Part shown: one piece after another, positions 36,056 through 47,157 of the stretch
Layout of the letters: every line of letters begins with the position of its first letter
Position numbering within the stretch: the stretch's first letter is position 1
Program-made: the position numbers and the translations under genes
Source: Vandiemenella viatica
Lineage: Eukaryota > Arthropoda > Insecta > Orthoptera > Morabidae
Direction: 5' to 3'
NCBI GenBank assembly: GCA_031002005.1
Contig: JARYHS010011408.1
Location: 215,212,402-215,276,401 of the forward strand
DNA: 64,000 nt
Notes under the pieces: generated by a model
What the model was told of the DNA's origin: nothing
Databases searched by the model: none
Seen by the model: only the letters and a program-made list of their open reading frames with translations

Positions 36056-36689
36056 TTGTCTACATCAGTGACATAATTCTCAATGATACAGAGACCAAAA
36101 TCATAAATATTGGAATCCTTGTCTTTGTGTGTGTGTGTACCTCATGAAAAAACTAATGTATGGATATCTGCGAAACTTCACGTAGTAATATCTCATCATC
36201 AGTTGACATGTGGGATACTTTTGATGTGCAAGCATTCTCACAGCTGAAATTTTTACCACAAATGGCCCTCTAACACAGTGAAGGTGTGTTTAATGACTTT
36301 GTGATTGAATCAGGGTTTTCATATAATTGTTTTTATACAAACAAATAAACCAACCTGTTTCAACAAATTCCAGACAGCAGCATTTCAAATATTGCTAACA
36401 GAGAAACTTTGTGGACAATGCAGAAATACGCCTGTGGGTGATCCACGACTATAAAAAGTTTCTAATTGGTGGCAATTTAAGGGAGCAGTAAAAATGAATG
36501 AATGTAATTTAATTGCAATGAAGCACATACTCAAGTGGCAATTTCCCTAGTCATACAATACTCCTTTCTTACTATTTTTTATGTTTATCTTATATACTTT
36601 GAGTGTTAAAATTCCTCCATCCATCTACTTTTGCCATTTTCAAATTTTAAATTGGCAAATTATTAATTACTACCATTGAAAATTTATTC

Positions 36690-38130
36690 CAATCCCTGTC
36701 ACTCTTATCCGCAACAGAAAACTTTCACACTCCCTTATGCCAGCTTGAGCACATGGTCTTTTCTTTTCCGTGCATTCCTTCTAATTCTTCCACCAATATC
36801 CCTCCAAGTCCTATCACCAATATATATCTTAAACACTCCCCGCACTCTGTTCACCCTCTTCCTGTCATCCAATGACTGCCAATCCAGCTCCTTTATCCTA
36901 TCTGTTAATGACTGGGTCCAGCGGTTATTTCCACGAACAAATCTAGCTGCTCTCCTTAGCACGTTCTCCAACTCTTGTATCAGAGACCCAAAATGTGGGT
37001 TCCAAAACATACCACTATATTAAAGAAATTGTCTGACAAAAGTTTGGTAACCCAATTCTCTAACTTATCTGGTACATCCCCTTATCAACCTCTCCACTAA
37101 AAGAAGGATTTTGTAACATTTTATTACCAACTGCCAAATTGATTATATTATCCAATGTTATGCAAAGATATTTACATTGTTTACAATCTTCTCTCATGTT
37201 GATCCTAATATCTCACCTGTAAACAACCCGTATTCTTGTGTAAACAGTGGCATTCTCAGCATGCCTCTAAAATATAAGTAAGTTCACTGTCTGATTGTAC
37301 TGATGAAAGACAAAAGCTTGTATTTCATCAACACAATCTGGCAGCGAACCTGTGAAGTGCATATATTTTGTCTATAAACCATCAACACAATCATACATTA
37401 GAATGATTAATAGCAATGGTCTCAATACGCTACCCTGTTGCAATCCTCTATTCACTTCCATATCTTTTGATACCGCATTTCCTACTCTAACACTTTCTGC
37501 TTTTTAAGAATTCCTATGCCCGTCAAGTCACTTTCATCCACTCTTAAAAGTTTTCATCTTATTTGTCACATTTTTGAACTACTATTGTTCTTTTCCAGTT
37601 CTCCTGGCTCATTCTAAATAATATTTCACGGTAAGGTACAATGTTGTACACATTATCTTTAATACATCTGCAATGATATTTTCTACACTGGACCCTTTAC
37701 ACTTTTTATCTTTCCTGGTGCCTTCATAATTTCCTGAGGATGTATTTCAAATTTTGTAGTATCATCATCAATTCTACACTTATATAGAGATGCTCCTCTG
37801 ATTTATCCCCCCCCCCTTTTCAATCCCAGATTGATAGTAACTAATGATTTCATTAAACCAGTCACTCAATTTCTCTGCCATTTTAAAATCATCTCCATTC
37901 TTGTCTACTATTGTCTGAATACCTTCCCTTTCCTTCAGTTTTCTAACATATCCATATAAATTTTTAGATGAATTGTTCAGTGGTCAACCTGTACCAATAA
38001 TATTCTTCATAAACCCATTTGTAGCTTCCCTCTTTGTTGTTATTGATTGCTAGTTTAGTTGTTTTAAGTATTTCCTACTGCCTTGCTGTCTTTTAATTCT
38101 GCAGTGTTCTGTTCTCACTAACCTATTTAA
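36690..38130 (-). pseudogene. Second LINE type, reverse-transcriptase relic
   Basis: The minus-strand frame 36735-37010 gives a LINE C-terminal tail (W-N-P-H-F, L-R-R-A-A-R-F-V-R-G, I-K-E-L-D-W-Q-S-L-D-D-R-K-R). It is related to, but clearly different from, the family at 28985. Upstream, broken frames continue: a D-R-G-L-Q-Q-G-S-V block near 37440 and, around 37860-37960, the linker before the polymerase (K-N-L-Y-G-Y-V-R-K-L-K-E-like). No intact catalytic box is visible. It is old and heavily mutated. Confidence 0.65.
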
Positions 38131-38379
38131 ACTCCTCACAGTATGTAGGTTCTGTACTTACACTAAGGCCTCAAGGAGAGGTTTTAGGCAAAAACCAGCT
38201 GTGTGCAGTAGTTTCCCTGCTCTCAATCCCACCCTGCGTGGCACTGCTATGTCATGCAGTGTTGTTGATTCAGCAACAGCTCATGATGGAGGTGTCAATT
38301 GCCACTACTATCAAATGAATAATTAAAAAAAAAAAAAACAAAAAAAAAAATGTGAAAGGGGTTCTATCCGTAGACATTT

Positions 38380-39360
38380 GTCGATAACTGATGAAAGTGT
38401 ATGGTGAAAAGTATATGGTCATTCAAAACATCTGCAAATGGTGTAGGGAGTTTACAGGTGGACACAAAGAATGGAACAGAAAACCTTCAATTTCAGACGA
38501 AACGATTGAAAAGGTAAAGGTAATATATATATATATATTTAATCATGACTTTATGCCTCGTTGACGTCAAGGTCATTAGAGGCGGGATGGGAAGGAATTC
38601 GACCATGGCCTTTTAAAGGAAACATCCTGGCATTCACCTGGAGTGATCTGGGGAAACCATGGAAAACCCAAATCTGGATGCCCAGACAGGGATTCGAACT
38701 GGCGTACTCCCAAATGCATTAACCATCTACCCACCACGCTCAGTGGAATATTGTTGGAAGACCACAGGATCACCATTGATCAACTTTCTCTTTGGGTTCC
38801 CGAGGTATCTCTTACCACAATTCAGAACATATTGACTGAAAAGTTGGGATATGGAAAAGTGTGTTCATGGTGGGTCCTGCAAAAGATCACAAACATCAAT
38901 GCATCAAATACTTCCATCATTTTCAACAATGTAAACACAAGGAGGAATTTTTGGATTTCATTGTTGCCAGCAACGAAACGTAGGCATTTCATTTAACTTT
39001 GAAAACAACACTCATGCTAGTGGCTCCATTGAACTTCGCCTAAGCTGAAAAGGTTAAAAAAAATGCAGTCTGCTGCCAAAGTCATGTCAACTGTCCTTTT
39101 GGACCGAAGGGGGATGTTGTTGATCAATTTCATGCCTCCTGGGACCAATAAACTCAGACAGGTATGCAAACACACTAAGAAAACTCTAGATGGGGGATTC
39201 TGAAACGCTGGACAGAAATGCTGAGGAACAGTGTTATGCTGTTTTTTTGAAAGTTCGAACTCACGTCTCTTGTCAAACCGAGGACCTGCTGAAACAGTTG
39301 GGATGGACTCTACAGTTTGGAACTAGCATCTAACGATTACCATTCGTTTCCAAAACTGAA
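38380..39360 (+). pseudogene. Mariner-type transposase relic, split by a SINE
   Basis: Plus-strand fragments match mariner transposase in order: I-C-K-W-C-R-E-F with a basic stretch at 38430-38490; after a SINE insertion, R-I-T-I-D-Q-L and T-T-I-Q-N-I-L-T-E-K-L-G-Y-G-K-V-C near 38770-38870; and an F-G-P-K-G-D block near 39100. Frameshifts and stops are common and no complete catalytic triad remains. It differs from the mariner at 23165 and is much older. Confidence 0.7.
38541..38757 (-). mobile_element. tRNA-derived SINE, type 1 (copy c), inside the mariner relic
   Basis: On the minus strand there is a good B-box (AGTTCGAATCC, plus 38690-38700) and an A-box region (plus 38721-38750, 'CCATCTACCCACCACGCTCA'). 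The body shared with the other type-1 SINEs ends at a TA run (38523-38540), a typical SINE tail. It interrupts the transposase frame, so it arrived after the mariner. Confidence 0.82.
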
Positions 39361-40643
39361 GTAACACTTGGATTGACAACGCTTAAAATAAAAAACCAAA
39401 GTTAAAAAGGAAGAGGTGAATCGTTATCTCAATGGGAATTATATGATATGAGCATACACAACCTGGAAGAGCATCTACAAAAGTTCTTGAGTCGAAATGG
39501 GCGATTTTGTTAAAAACAAAACTATGTTTAAGCATTCAGTTGATGTATTTGGTTCTGAAAATAAATGTTGAAATCTAATTTTTAAGAAATAAGGAAACCT
39601 TGCTTTATGAGCTGCAATTGAATTCCTTTCTTCCCACTGCCCTAGATTTCCAGTGGAACCACTGCAACATCACAAGTCTACAACAGGCAACACCCAGGCA
39701 AAATCTTCCCCTCCCCCCACCACCAAGAAAACTAGTATTACCTTTTAAACAAATGTTAAAGATAAAAAGGTTCTTTGATTTAATTCATAGTCTCTTTATG
39801 AATGTCAAGACATAACTGACTGTGGAATTTAAAGATATCGATACCGTGTAATATTAACTGAATGAAGACAAGTTATTTACAGCTTATTATTTATTATTAT
39901 CAAATTGTTATTTTAATGTTAAAAAACTAATTAAATAATGAACTGTTATATTATTAACAGAACAGAACCAACAATATGTGGTACTACAGTAACCTCAACA
40001 ATCTAAGTCCAAACTATTGAGTTAATTAGATCCATATATAAGAAATTAGAATTGTTAAATAACTTATACCACAATGTATAACTATAATATAGTGTTCTTA
40101 ATAAACTAGTTTCCAAGCTTTCAGCTATTTTTTAAATTAATAAAACATGTGATTGAGAAATGAAACTATATTACAACAATGACACAAATTTAAAACTATT
40201 ATTTTGAAAGCTATATATAAATAATTCATTTTGGTAACAAAAATCCTAAGAATTTAGTTGATAATTTAAAGATTTTAAAATAATTTAGTCTACAAAAATT
40301 AGCTAGTAATGTGATAAACTGCAATTACGTACACAGAAACCCTGATGTGCACAAATGCAACCTAAATTTGGAAGGAGAGTGGGTGATCCAAGAAGAAGGA
40401 AAGACATAGCTGCTCCTCTGCCTTTTCCTACCCAGCCAACATTTCTTTAATAGTGTATCAGTGAATTAACGGGACAAATACCAAATTTCACTTCGACAAA
40501 GTCTTGGAAACAGCTAGTTCTTTTATAAAGGGCAACAATAATTGCATGTACAAAGATATTTTTCATAAACCAATAAACAAAGATGGTTGATGAATTACGT
40601 GCTGTTACTGTTACTTCAAATACATTACATTCAAACAACTCAC
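39361..40643. other. Intron 3 sequence next to exon 3
   Basis: AT-rich with no recognised element or exon. Frames on the minus strand that extend exon 3 past its donor (to about 40447) are intron readthrough. Confidence 0.4.
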
Positions 40644-40802
40644 CCTGCATTATTGAAACACCAGGTTTCATATTGTCTGGTGTTAAATATTCTTCCAAGT
40701 TAATTTCCTTACGGATATTTTCATACACTTCCAACTGTGACTCTTCATCAGGTGTTTTAATAAGAAATACAGAATCATTGTCCCAGTATATCTTTATTTC
40801 TC
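40644..40802 (-). CDS. THAP-ZAD gene, exon 3 (linker)
   Basis: The exon is 159 nt, phase 1 in and out. The acceptor is TTTCTATTTCCAG and the donor GTGAGT. It encodes a 52-residue linker (E-I-K-I-Y-W-D-N-D-S-V-F-L-I-K... to M-K-P-G-V-S-I-M-Q) rich in acidic and hydrophobic residues and with no domain I can name. The first codon is completed across the 174-nt intron as glycine. Downstream it joins exon 4 in phase after a 17.6-kb intron; an unrecognised exon between them cannot be excluded. Confidence 0.82.
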
Positions 40803-40976
40803 CTGGAAATAGAAATTTATAAATTACCTACATGTAGTCGTCACACACAAACAGATTTTAGAGACCAAAAAATATGTGCATTGTACTTTAACCAAAGAAA
40901 ATAAAAACTGGGATACAAGTATCTTTTTCTTTAACTCAGACCATAAATTAACATAAAGTAATGTATTTGTACACAC

Positions 40977-41152
40977 CAGTAGGAAGAGGAAATATTTCAG
41001 GGACCGCTATCTGCACCAGTCTCTTCCTTTCAGTAGATGTGTACATACGATCATGGAAGTGGAAAGTACACAATCTACAGTTATTGTTTAGATAAGATAC
41101 ATCTTTGTCAAGAAGATCCCAACGGCCAGCTCGCTGTGCCCAAATTTTGCTC
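40977..41152 (-). CDS. THAP-ZAD gene, exon 2 (C-terminal part of THAP)
   Basis: The exon is 176 nt, entered in phase 2 after TTTTGTTTAG and left in phase 1 at donor GTGTGT. It encodes S-K-I-W-A-Q-R-A-G-R-W-D, then N-N-C-R-L-C-T-F-H-F (the C-x2-H zinc half-site of the C2CH THAP finger is C-T-F-H), and the closing A-V-P-E-I-F-P motif (A-V-P-T-x-F in the family). The invariant Trp, Phe and Pro of THAP domains are in place. With exon 1 the THAP domain is about 85 residues, the usual size. Confidence 0.92.
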
Positions 41153-41611
41153 CTAAACAAAATTAAAATGTTCCATATGATATGAGTTACACAAATAAAT
41201 ATTAAACCATGTCAACTATATAGTATCTGGAATGTAGCAAATCATAAGAGAGCTCTGAAAGGATACTATTACAACACAACAATTGCTTTCTCAAGATTTT
41301 GCAATTTAAGCCTTAAGCGATTTGGTTTAATCTGAACCACTGAAACAACTGTTATGGATATTCTACTTCCAACAAATGACTTTCTCAACAATAACCAGTT
41401 TTGAAACCACTTTTCCACATAAATACATGCCTCAGAAATACATTATGATTATTTAAAGCTTTCTAGCTAATGTTCCCTTGCAAATGGCTACCGTGGAAAC
41501 TACCTGTGAAACTATATGAGCAAGTAAAGACTTTTCTAGAATTTTACTACAGTAAACTGATGCCAGTATACAATAACCATATGTTTAACATATTAAAGAA
41601 CTGTGAACTGG

Positions 41612-41910
41612 TGCGGCCTCTTGTAGTAAAAACACAGATCACGTGGTATATATGACATCATTGTGATGCCCAGACTGCATTAGCCTGCAACATAAACTCA
41701 AATGATGATTGACGAAATCATATTTTACAAATATGCGTTTCGGATGTAATGCAGCCTGGACCAAAGTGAAACGTAACTATAACACACAATATTGCAGATA
41801 TCCAATTTTCAGATGATATCTATAGCTGTTACTGTGTTGGTGCGGAGTGAATATGTCACAATGATGTCATATATACCACGTGATCTGTGTGTTTACCATG
41901 CGAGGCCGCA
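41612..41910. repeat. Inverted repeat, 34-bp perfect core arms
   Basis: The arms at 41612-41666 and 41856-41910 share a perfect inverted 34-bp core that includes 'CACAGATCACGTGGTATATA' and ends TTGTGA. The 190-nt centre holds a 'GCAGCCTGGACCAAAGTGAA' module of the dispersed family. It lies in intron 1 and has no coding potential. Confidence 0.8.
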
Positions 41911-42359
41911 GCGGTATCCCCATCTTGATATTACCAGAAGATTCTGCTGTAACTACATTCTTCCATGTGGAGAAATGAAGTCATGATACTGTGTTAGTCA
42001 ATAGAAATAATTTTATTTTCAAGTAGCACTTAGGTTATAATACACACTGAACCTCCAAAATTGTCCAGGGTGAATTACAACCTAATTAATGTTTGAAAAT
42101 ATGTCTTATTACTGATTACCACAGTTTTAATCTGCACAGAGGGATATTGTTAAAATGGAATCTCCATCACCAGTTTTTCCAACTTGCCAATAAAATATGT
42201 TGGCTTCCATACAAAATATGTTAGCCTACATTATGAACATCCTAGGCAGTACCACAATTTGTTTCTGTTACAACATGTCTGCTATAGTCACTGATGTGTT
42301 CGTTATTATTAATGTTTCATTTACCATTACCATATGGCAATTCTATCATTACCGTGGCA

Positions 42360-42960
42360 CCAAAATCTGATGATGAATTCTTGTAGAACTCGACGAAACT
42401 AATTGAAAATAAAGAATAAGATTTTTTGAAATCTCGCTTGGTTGTCAAGATATAGCATGTTAAAAATCAGTTATAGGTACAATTCCTTGTAGGCTACTTT
42501 TAATGACGTTTTTTCTAGTCCATGCAATATTTCAACCTAATAGCAATCACTAGGAAGAAAATAAAACACCTATATTGCATTTCAACCGTGTAGATATAGT
42601 GGTTTTGGTGAATTTTTTTTTTCTGGTCCAGACTATATCTCACTTTTGAGATGCAATATCTCAAGAACTAAGTGAGATATCAAAAAAAAAAAAATAATTT
42701 TTTTTCGATTTTTCTTTTCCAGTTACATACGAATTCATCAACAAATTCGGCTATGGTGAAATTTTACTTCTGGTCCAGGCCACATTTCAACCTAATGACG
42801 TCAATTTTGAGATACAATATCTTGAGAACTAAGCGAGATAACAAAAATAAATATTCTTTACTTTCAATTTGTCTCATTGAGTTACATAAAAATCCATCAT
42901 CAAATTACGGTGCCATGGTTAGCATAGTATGCCCTGCCATATAGAAAAATATTTTTTTTC
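42360..42960 (+). repeat. Partial copy of the 1.45-kb dispersed repeat
   Basis: Matches 25176-25670: the CTGATGATGAATTCTTGTAG block at 42364, then 'AAAATCAGTTATAGGTAC' and three GGTCCAG modules, the last with 'TTTTGAGATACAATATCTTG'. It is more diverged than the pair at 24590 and 57580. Confidence 0.7.
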
Positions 42961-44580
42961 CCCTTGAAGAATAAAGCCAAAGAAATATTCCTTGTATATC
43001 ATCTTGCAACAACTACTGATATTTCATGCAACTAGTAACTATGATGTAGACATATTCTCAAATAATATCACCTAAGACCAGAAGGACAATTCCTTCAATG
43101 GTGGCTTTCGATGTCTAGGTGCCATATTTCTGCTTTAAAGTAACTGTCTTCAGCACAAAATGGAATGAAACATTGCAGTATACATATTTTCAAAGTATAC
43201 CAGGTTATTTCGAATATTAGGTGGAATACCTTACAAGATTCAGGAGACAAATTGCATGGGATTAATGTGTTTACTCCAATACACCCTGAACCATAAACAA
43301 TATAAAAAATAATAATTTTAAATTAACAGAAAGAGGAAGCGATAATTCAAAGTCATGCTTTGGATACTCTGAGGAACAAAAGGAGGGTAGGTTGTGGTGA
43401 TATCATATCTGAGTACCAAACAATTAAAGGGAAACATAAGTTTGCATACAAGTCTAAAGAGCAAATGATGTCAAGATTCACAAAAAAAGGTGTTGATGGG
43501 AGTTGTTCAAAGGTATAACACACAGCTTATGCTCAATTAACTCCATTGAACCAGGCTGCCTCAGACAACCCATGCAATAAAAATACAAAATTGTGTAGCA
43601 AAACATATCAACAATAAACCTAATTCACTTTTAACCCAAAAGGTTAAATTTTAATTTGCTGGTACTAACCTTTATAACTAAAAGAAAACAGTTGTATAAG
43701 TAAACAAGCACAAAAAATCACACAGGCCTACTAAGCTTATAAAGTGACAAAATTTAAAAGAAATTTCCCAAAGCCATATCAATGGCATCACAGTAAAAAA
43801 AAAAATTCTCAAGTATTAAAATTTACGTTGATTTTCCGTTAACTACACAACATAGCATGTTCAGGGAACTTGAACCGTCACTGTTGAAAAAGAACACTTC
43901 AACAATGCACACATTTACCCACGAGCGTCTTACTATACTAGCTCCTTAAAAATGTCTCCATACACCCAACCATTTAAGAATATTGCTGAGCAACCAGACT
44001 TCAGAAACAAGTTAAACAACATACAATATTTAATATTACGTCAATTACAAAAGATATGTCAGAAAGAAAATTGATGATCATTATGTCTGATGAAAAACCA
44101 ACTGTCAGTTATCAACCACTAATATCGCGCCTTATTGAAAGATGCATTGCTCATTCGATAATGCAGAGCTTACTTTCACTGCTTATTCATACAATGGATG
44201 ACCCCAAAAAATTACAATTAGAGAAAATTGCTACAAGTAGAGTTTCTTCCGAAAAATCACAATACAACTTATTGTGGACTCAATTTAATAAACGCATTTG
44301 ATTTTTTTAAAAGTATATGGACTAGAAAGGGAATAGCAAATGGAGGCGTTGGTATTATTTTTAGAGCATACACGTTTTCTGCGTCTTTCCTCCTTCATGA
44401 GATACATGTCCAGCAGTATAAAATTACCGCCTAACATGAACCGAACTATTCAATAATCTCAGACTTCACGAATACAAGATAATATATTACATACACACAA
44501 CTTGTGCGGCACAGTCGTTGGAAACACTCACTCACTACCTACGATGTTACAATGAAGAGCACAGCCGCCATAATTTTTAC
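42961..44580. other. Intron 1 sequence, unassigned
   Basis: AT-rich, no recognised exon or element. The small plus-strand frames at 44056-44301 and 44228-44434 overlap each other and have no known domain. Confidence 0.35.
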
Positions 44581-44669
44581 CTCACTGCATCCTTCGGAAA
44601 TCGATGTGTATTCGTAGTCGAAAAGTTGCACTCTGGATAAGCACACGTATGTTTATACATAGCGGACAT
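44581..44669 (-). CDS. THAP-ZAD gene, exon 1 (start of THAP)
   Basis: The exon starts at ATG 44669-44667, or a second in-frame ATG at 44660-44658 three codons later; an in-frame TAA lies just upstream. It encodes M-S-A-M-Y-K-H-T-C-A-Y-P-E-C, the C-x4-C half of the C2CH zinc site, and ends H-R-F-P-K-D-A-V, the conserved x-x-F-P-x-D motif. It leaves in phase 2 at donor GTAAAA, and the split codon becomes Arg with exon 2. It is too short to stand out alone; the THAP motif, donor and phase match identify it. A promoter should lie just above 44670. Confidence 0.9.
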
Positions 44670-46400
44670 CTGGTACGAACTTTATAACATAATAATTAAT
44701 AAATATTTAAGTTATCTTCAAATTGCGCCAAAGATAAACACCCAGAGATACTAAATGACGCTCTGCCAGAGGAATATAACTAATAGACAATTGTAAACGC
44801 AGGATTCAAGGACACGGAAAACCGTTGCAAAGAATAAAACCAAAAGATATCAATATTCAGATAATTATCATCTCTAGGTCGATTAAGTCGCTAAAGGCAA
44901 AGAAAAGAAAATAAGCATTTATCCAATCTTCGGATCGAACAACGATATAGCACATATAAAGTATGAAATGTTAACAAGAAATTTATTAATTAAATATTCA
45001 ATTTGAAATTAAATAAAACACCATTTCTATACAATGTTTAGATATTTATCTACTCAAAAAGGCTATAGCACTTAAAACATATTTATTAAAAATCCACTTT
45101 TTAGAGTACATTTTATACTATGCGGTAATTTATCGGAAACCTTAATCGATAAGCAGGATGTAACTTTTTGTCACATTTTTAGTGCTTTGTATGCATCATA
45201 TCCAACTATTATCTCGTCTTTTATTGTTATTGTTAATAATGGCGATGGAAATAATAAGCCGTAGGGAATTTCTCCACATATCTACTTTCGTAGTAAAAGG
45301 ATTTTTACTTTAGATTCTTTCACTATCTGCAGTAAATTGTTCGACACTTCACTTAATAATATGTTTCATTTTCTGAATCCCTTCCCTAAAAAGCAAAACA
45401 CCTCCACTTCTCTATATCTGAAGTCATGAAAGTTACTACTTATTTTGAGTGAGTTCTATTTACCTGCTATTAATCCTCTCTAAAACAAATTTGCATAGTT
45501 TTAAAGATCCAAATACATAGTAATGGAAGAAATTAAAAAATTTAAATAAAAATCCACAAGTTTACATGTTTTATTGTTGGACTACTTAATTGTTAGTATT
45601 ATAATAATTAGTAATCCAGATTTTGTTCCCCTGAATATAAATCGATAATTTAATTATGAATGGAATTAGAAAAATTAGGCACTTTTCATGCATGGTTTGT
45701 TTTAAAACAATCAATGCACAACAGGCTGAAACATTTTACAAATTATATACCTCATCGGCCAATTGTATCTGTGAAACTACAAAAAGGTATTTGCTAAATT
45801 TTGATTTTCCAGTAATATTTTGGTAGGAAAGGTTTCTGCATGAAAATGTGCAGCAAAAATTTAATTGCTGTTTATTATTAGATGATTATCTCATACCCAG
45901 AGCTGTTGAAGGGATTCATCAACATTTTCTTATGAACTTACTTCCAATAGTATAGTGTAATATTCTGACAGAATAGTATTCACTGCATTAACATTTTCCT
46001 TTTTTCTCATTGAAAAAGAGATGACCCATTTATTTCTATTACCGATCTGATGGTATTAACATTTGATAAGTATACCATGAATAATTTATTTTTGGTGTCC
46101 CTGTACTTAAATCAGACTTCCTTTTTTCGATTCCCAAGATATGATTGTAACCGATACCCAGGTACCATATTCATAAAACTTTGAGAGCAAGATTATTGTC
46201 ACCTACCAAATCACCACCTTTTGACAATCCGAGAAATAGATTGGTTACTTTCTCTTTAATATCAAATAGTATAATGTTTAGTCACTTCTGTTTTATATGT
46301 AAGTTATTGTCTGTCCAAAAATCAGAGGTGGTTACTAACGGCAGCTATAGATGAATGGAGTGCATTATACGAGAATATTCAATATAGATATTCCTGACAG
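44670..46400. other. Upstream region of the THAP-ZAD gene
   Basis: AT-rich. It probably contains the 5' UTR and promoter near 44670-44800, but no TATA box or initiator is distinctive enough to call. No divergent gene is visible on the plus strand. Confidence 0.35.
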
Positions 46401-46538
46401 AAGTTGCTGAAGGTAGGCGTCTTCACTTATAGGGCTACAGAAACATATCGACTTTAGTCTAAGTATTATGTCTCAGAATATTCAACCCTGGAGATTGGTA
46501 GTCCGATGCATTGGAAGAACACCTGAAGGCTGGATTTG

Positions 46539-47145
46539 AAAGAATGTAGGCTTTCTCGGTGAGTCAGTTGCATAAAATCTTCTAGGGCTTTCCACCGAGA
46601 TAGCGTGTCAGTAAAAATACATGGCGACGTTTTGGAGCCTGCCTCCGGCTCCATCTTCCGTCAGGTGTCGGGTGTCGGAAGTGTCCCCTCTTATAAGGCC
46701 TTTGGTTGCCACGTGACGTCGAGTCACGTGTGTCGGGGCTAATCGTTGCACAGACGGTGGGGCAGGGAAGGAACTGGTGGGGCGGCCGAATAGTGTGGCC
46801 GGAGGAGTGGTAGGGGTACGCGCAGCGGAGGGTAGTGATAGATCATCTAAGGAGGCAAAGATCAAGGCTGCAAGGTTGTCACCTCCAGCCACTCCCCTCC
46901 ACTGCACGTACACCTCCCTACCACGCCTGCGGCCCCACTACCCGGTCGCCGCATCAGGTCCTTTCCTGCCCCAACGTATGTGCAACGACTGGCCCCGACG
47001 CACGTGACTTGACGTCATCTGGCAACCAAAGTCTTATAAAAGGGGACACTTCGCCGGAAGATAGAGCCGGAGGCAGGCTCCGAAACGTCGCTATGTATTT
47101 TTACTGACGCGCTACCTCGGTGGAAAGCCCTAGAAGATTTTATGC
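46539..47145. mobile_element. Palindromic element A (Penelope-like terminal layout)
   Basis: This 607-bp insertion lies between the 12-bp duplications AGGCTGGATTTG (46527-46538 and 47146-47157). A 31-nt extension (46539-46569) is followed by long inverted arms starting GCATAAAATC (46570-46579) and ending GATTTTATGC (47136-47145), directly at the duplication. The arms contain 'GACGTTTTGGAGCC' or 'GAAACGTC' next to a GGAGCC/GGCTCC stem, then GC-rich sequence with CACGTGAC near the centre. Frames inside it (46608-46913, 46777-47107) mirror each other because of the palindrome and are not genes. It is inserted in DDE-transposon copy 2. Confidence 0.8.
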
Positions 47146-47157
47146 AGGCTGGATTTG

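Larger units (their letters stand above)
12731..44669 (-). other. Gene span: THAP-ZAD protein gene (3' incomplete)
   Basis: Six exons on the minus strand join into 382 codons without a stop. Intron lengths are about 3.4 kb, 0.17 kb, 17.6 kb, 3.8 kb and 5.8 kb. All have GT...AG ends and compatible phases (2,1,1,0,0). Domain order is THAP (exons 1-2), linker (exon 3), ZAD (exons 4-5), acidic region (exon 6). THAP domains bind DNA through a C2CH zinc site, and ZAD domains are insect zinc-binding dimerisation modules. A nuclear transcription-factor or chromatin role is the natural inference. The last known exon ends at a strong donor (GTAAGT), so more exons must follow to the left. I cannot assign an orthologue. 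Confidence 0.85.

Noticed and set aside
44390..44410. Alternative first exon of the THAP gene starting M-K-E-E-R-R-R-K (minus strand)
   Set aside because: It lacks the C-x4-C half of the THAP zinc site and has no phase-2 donor; the exon at 44669-44581 satisfies both.
46608..47107. Overlapping Pro/Arg-rich frames on both strands
   Set aside because: They are mirror products of the palindromic element A, with the same peptide ending on both sides, and are not independent genes.
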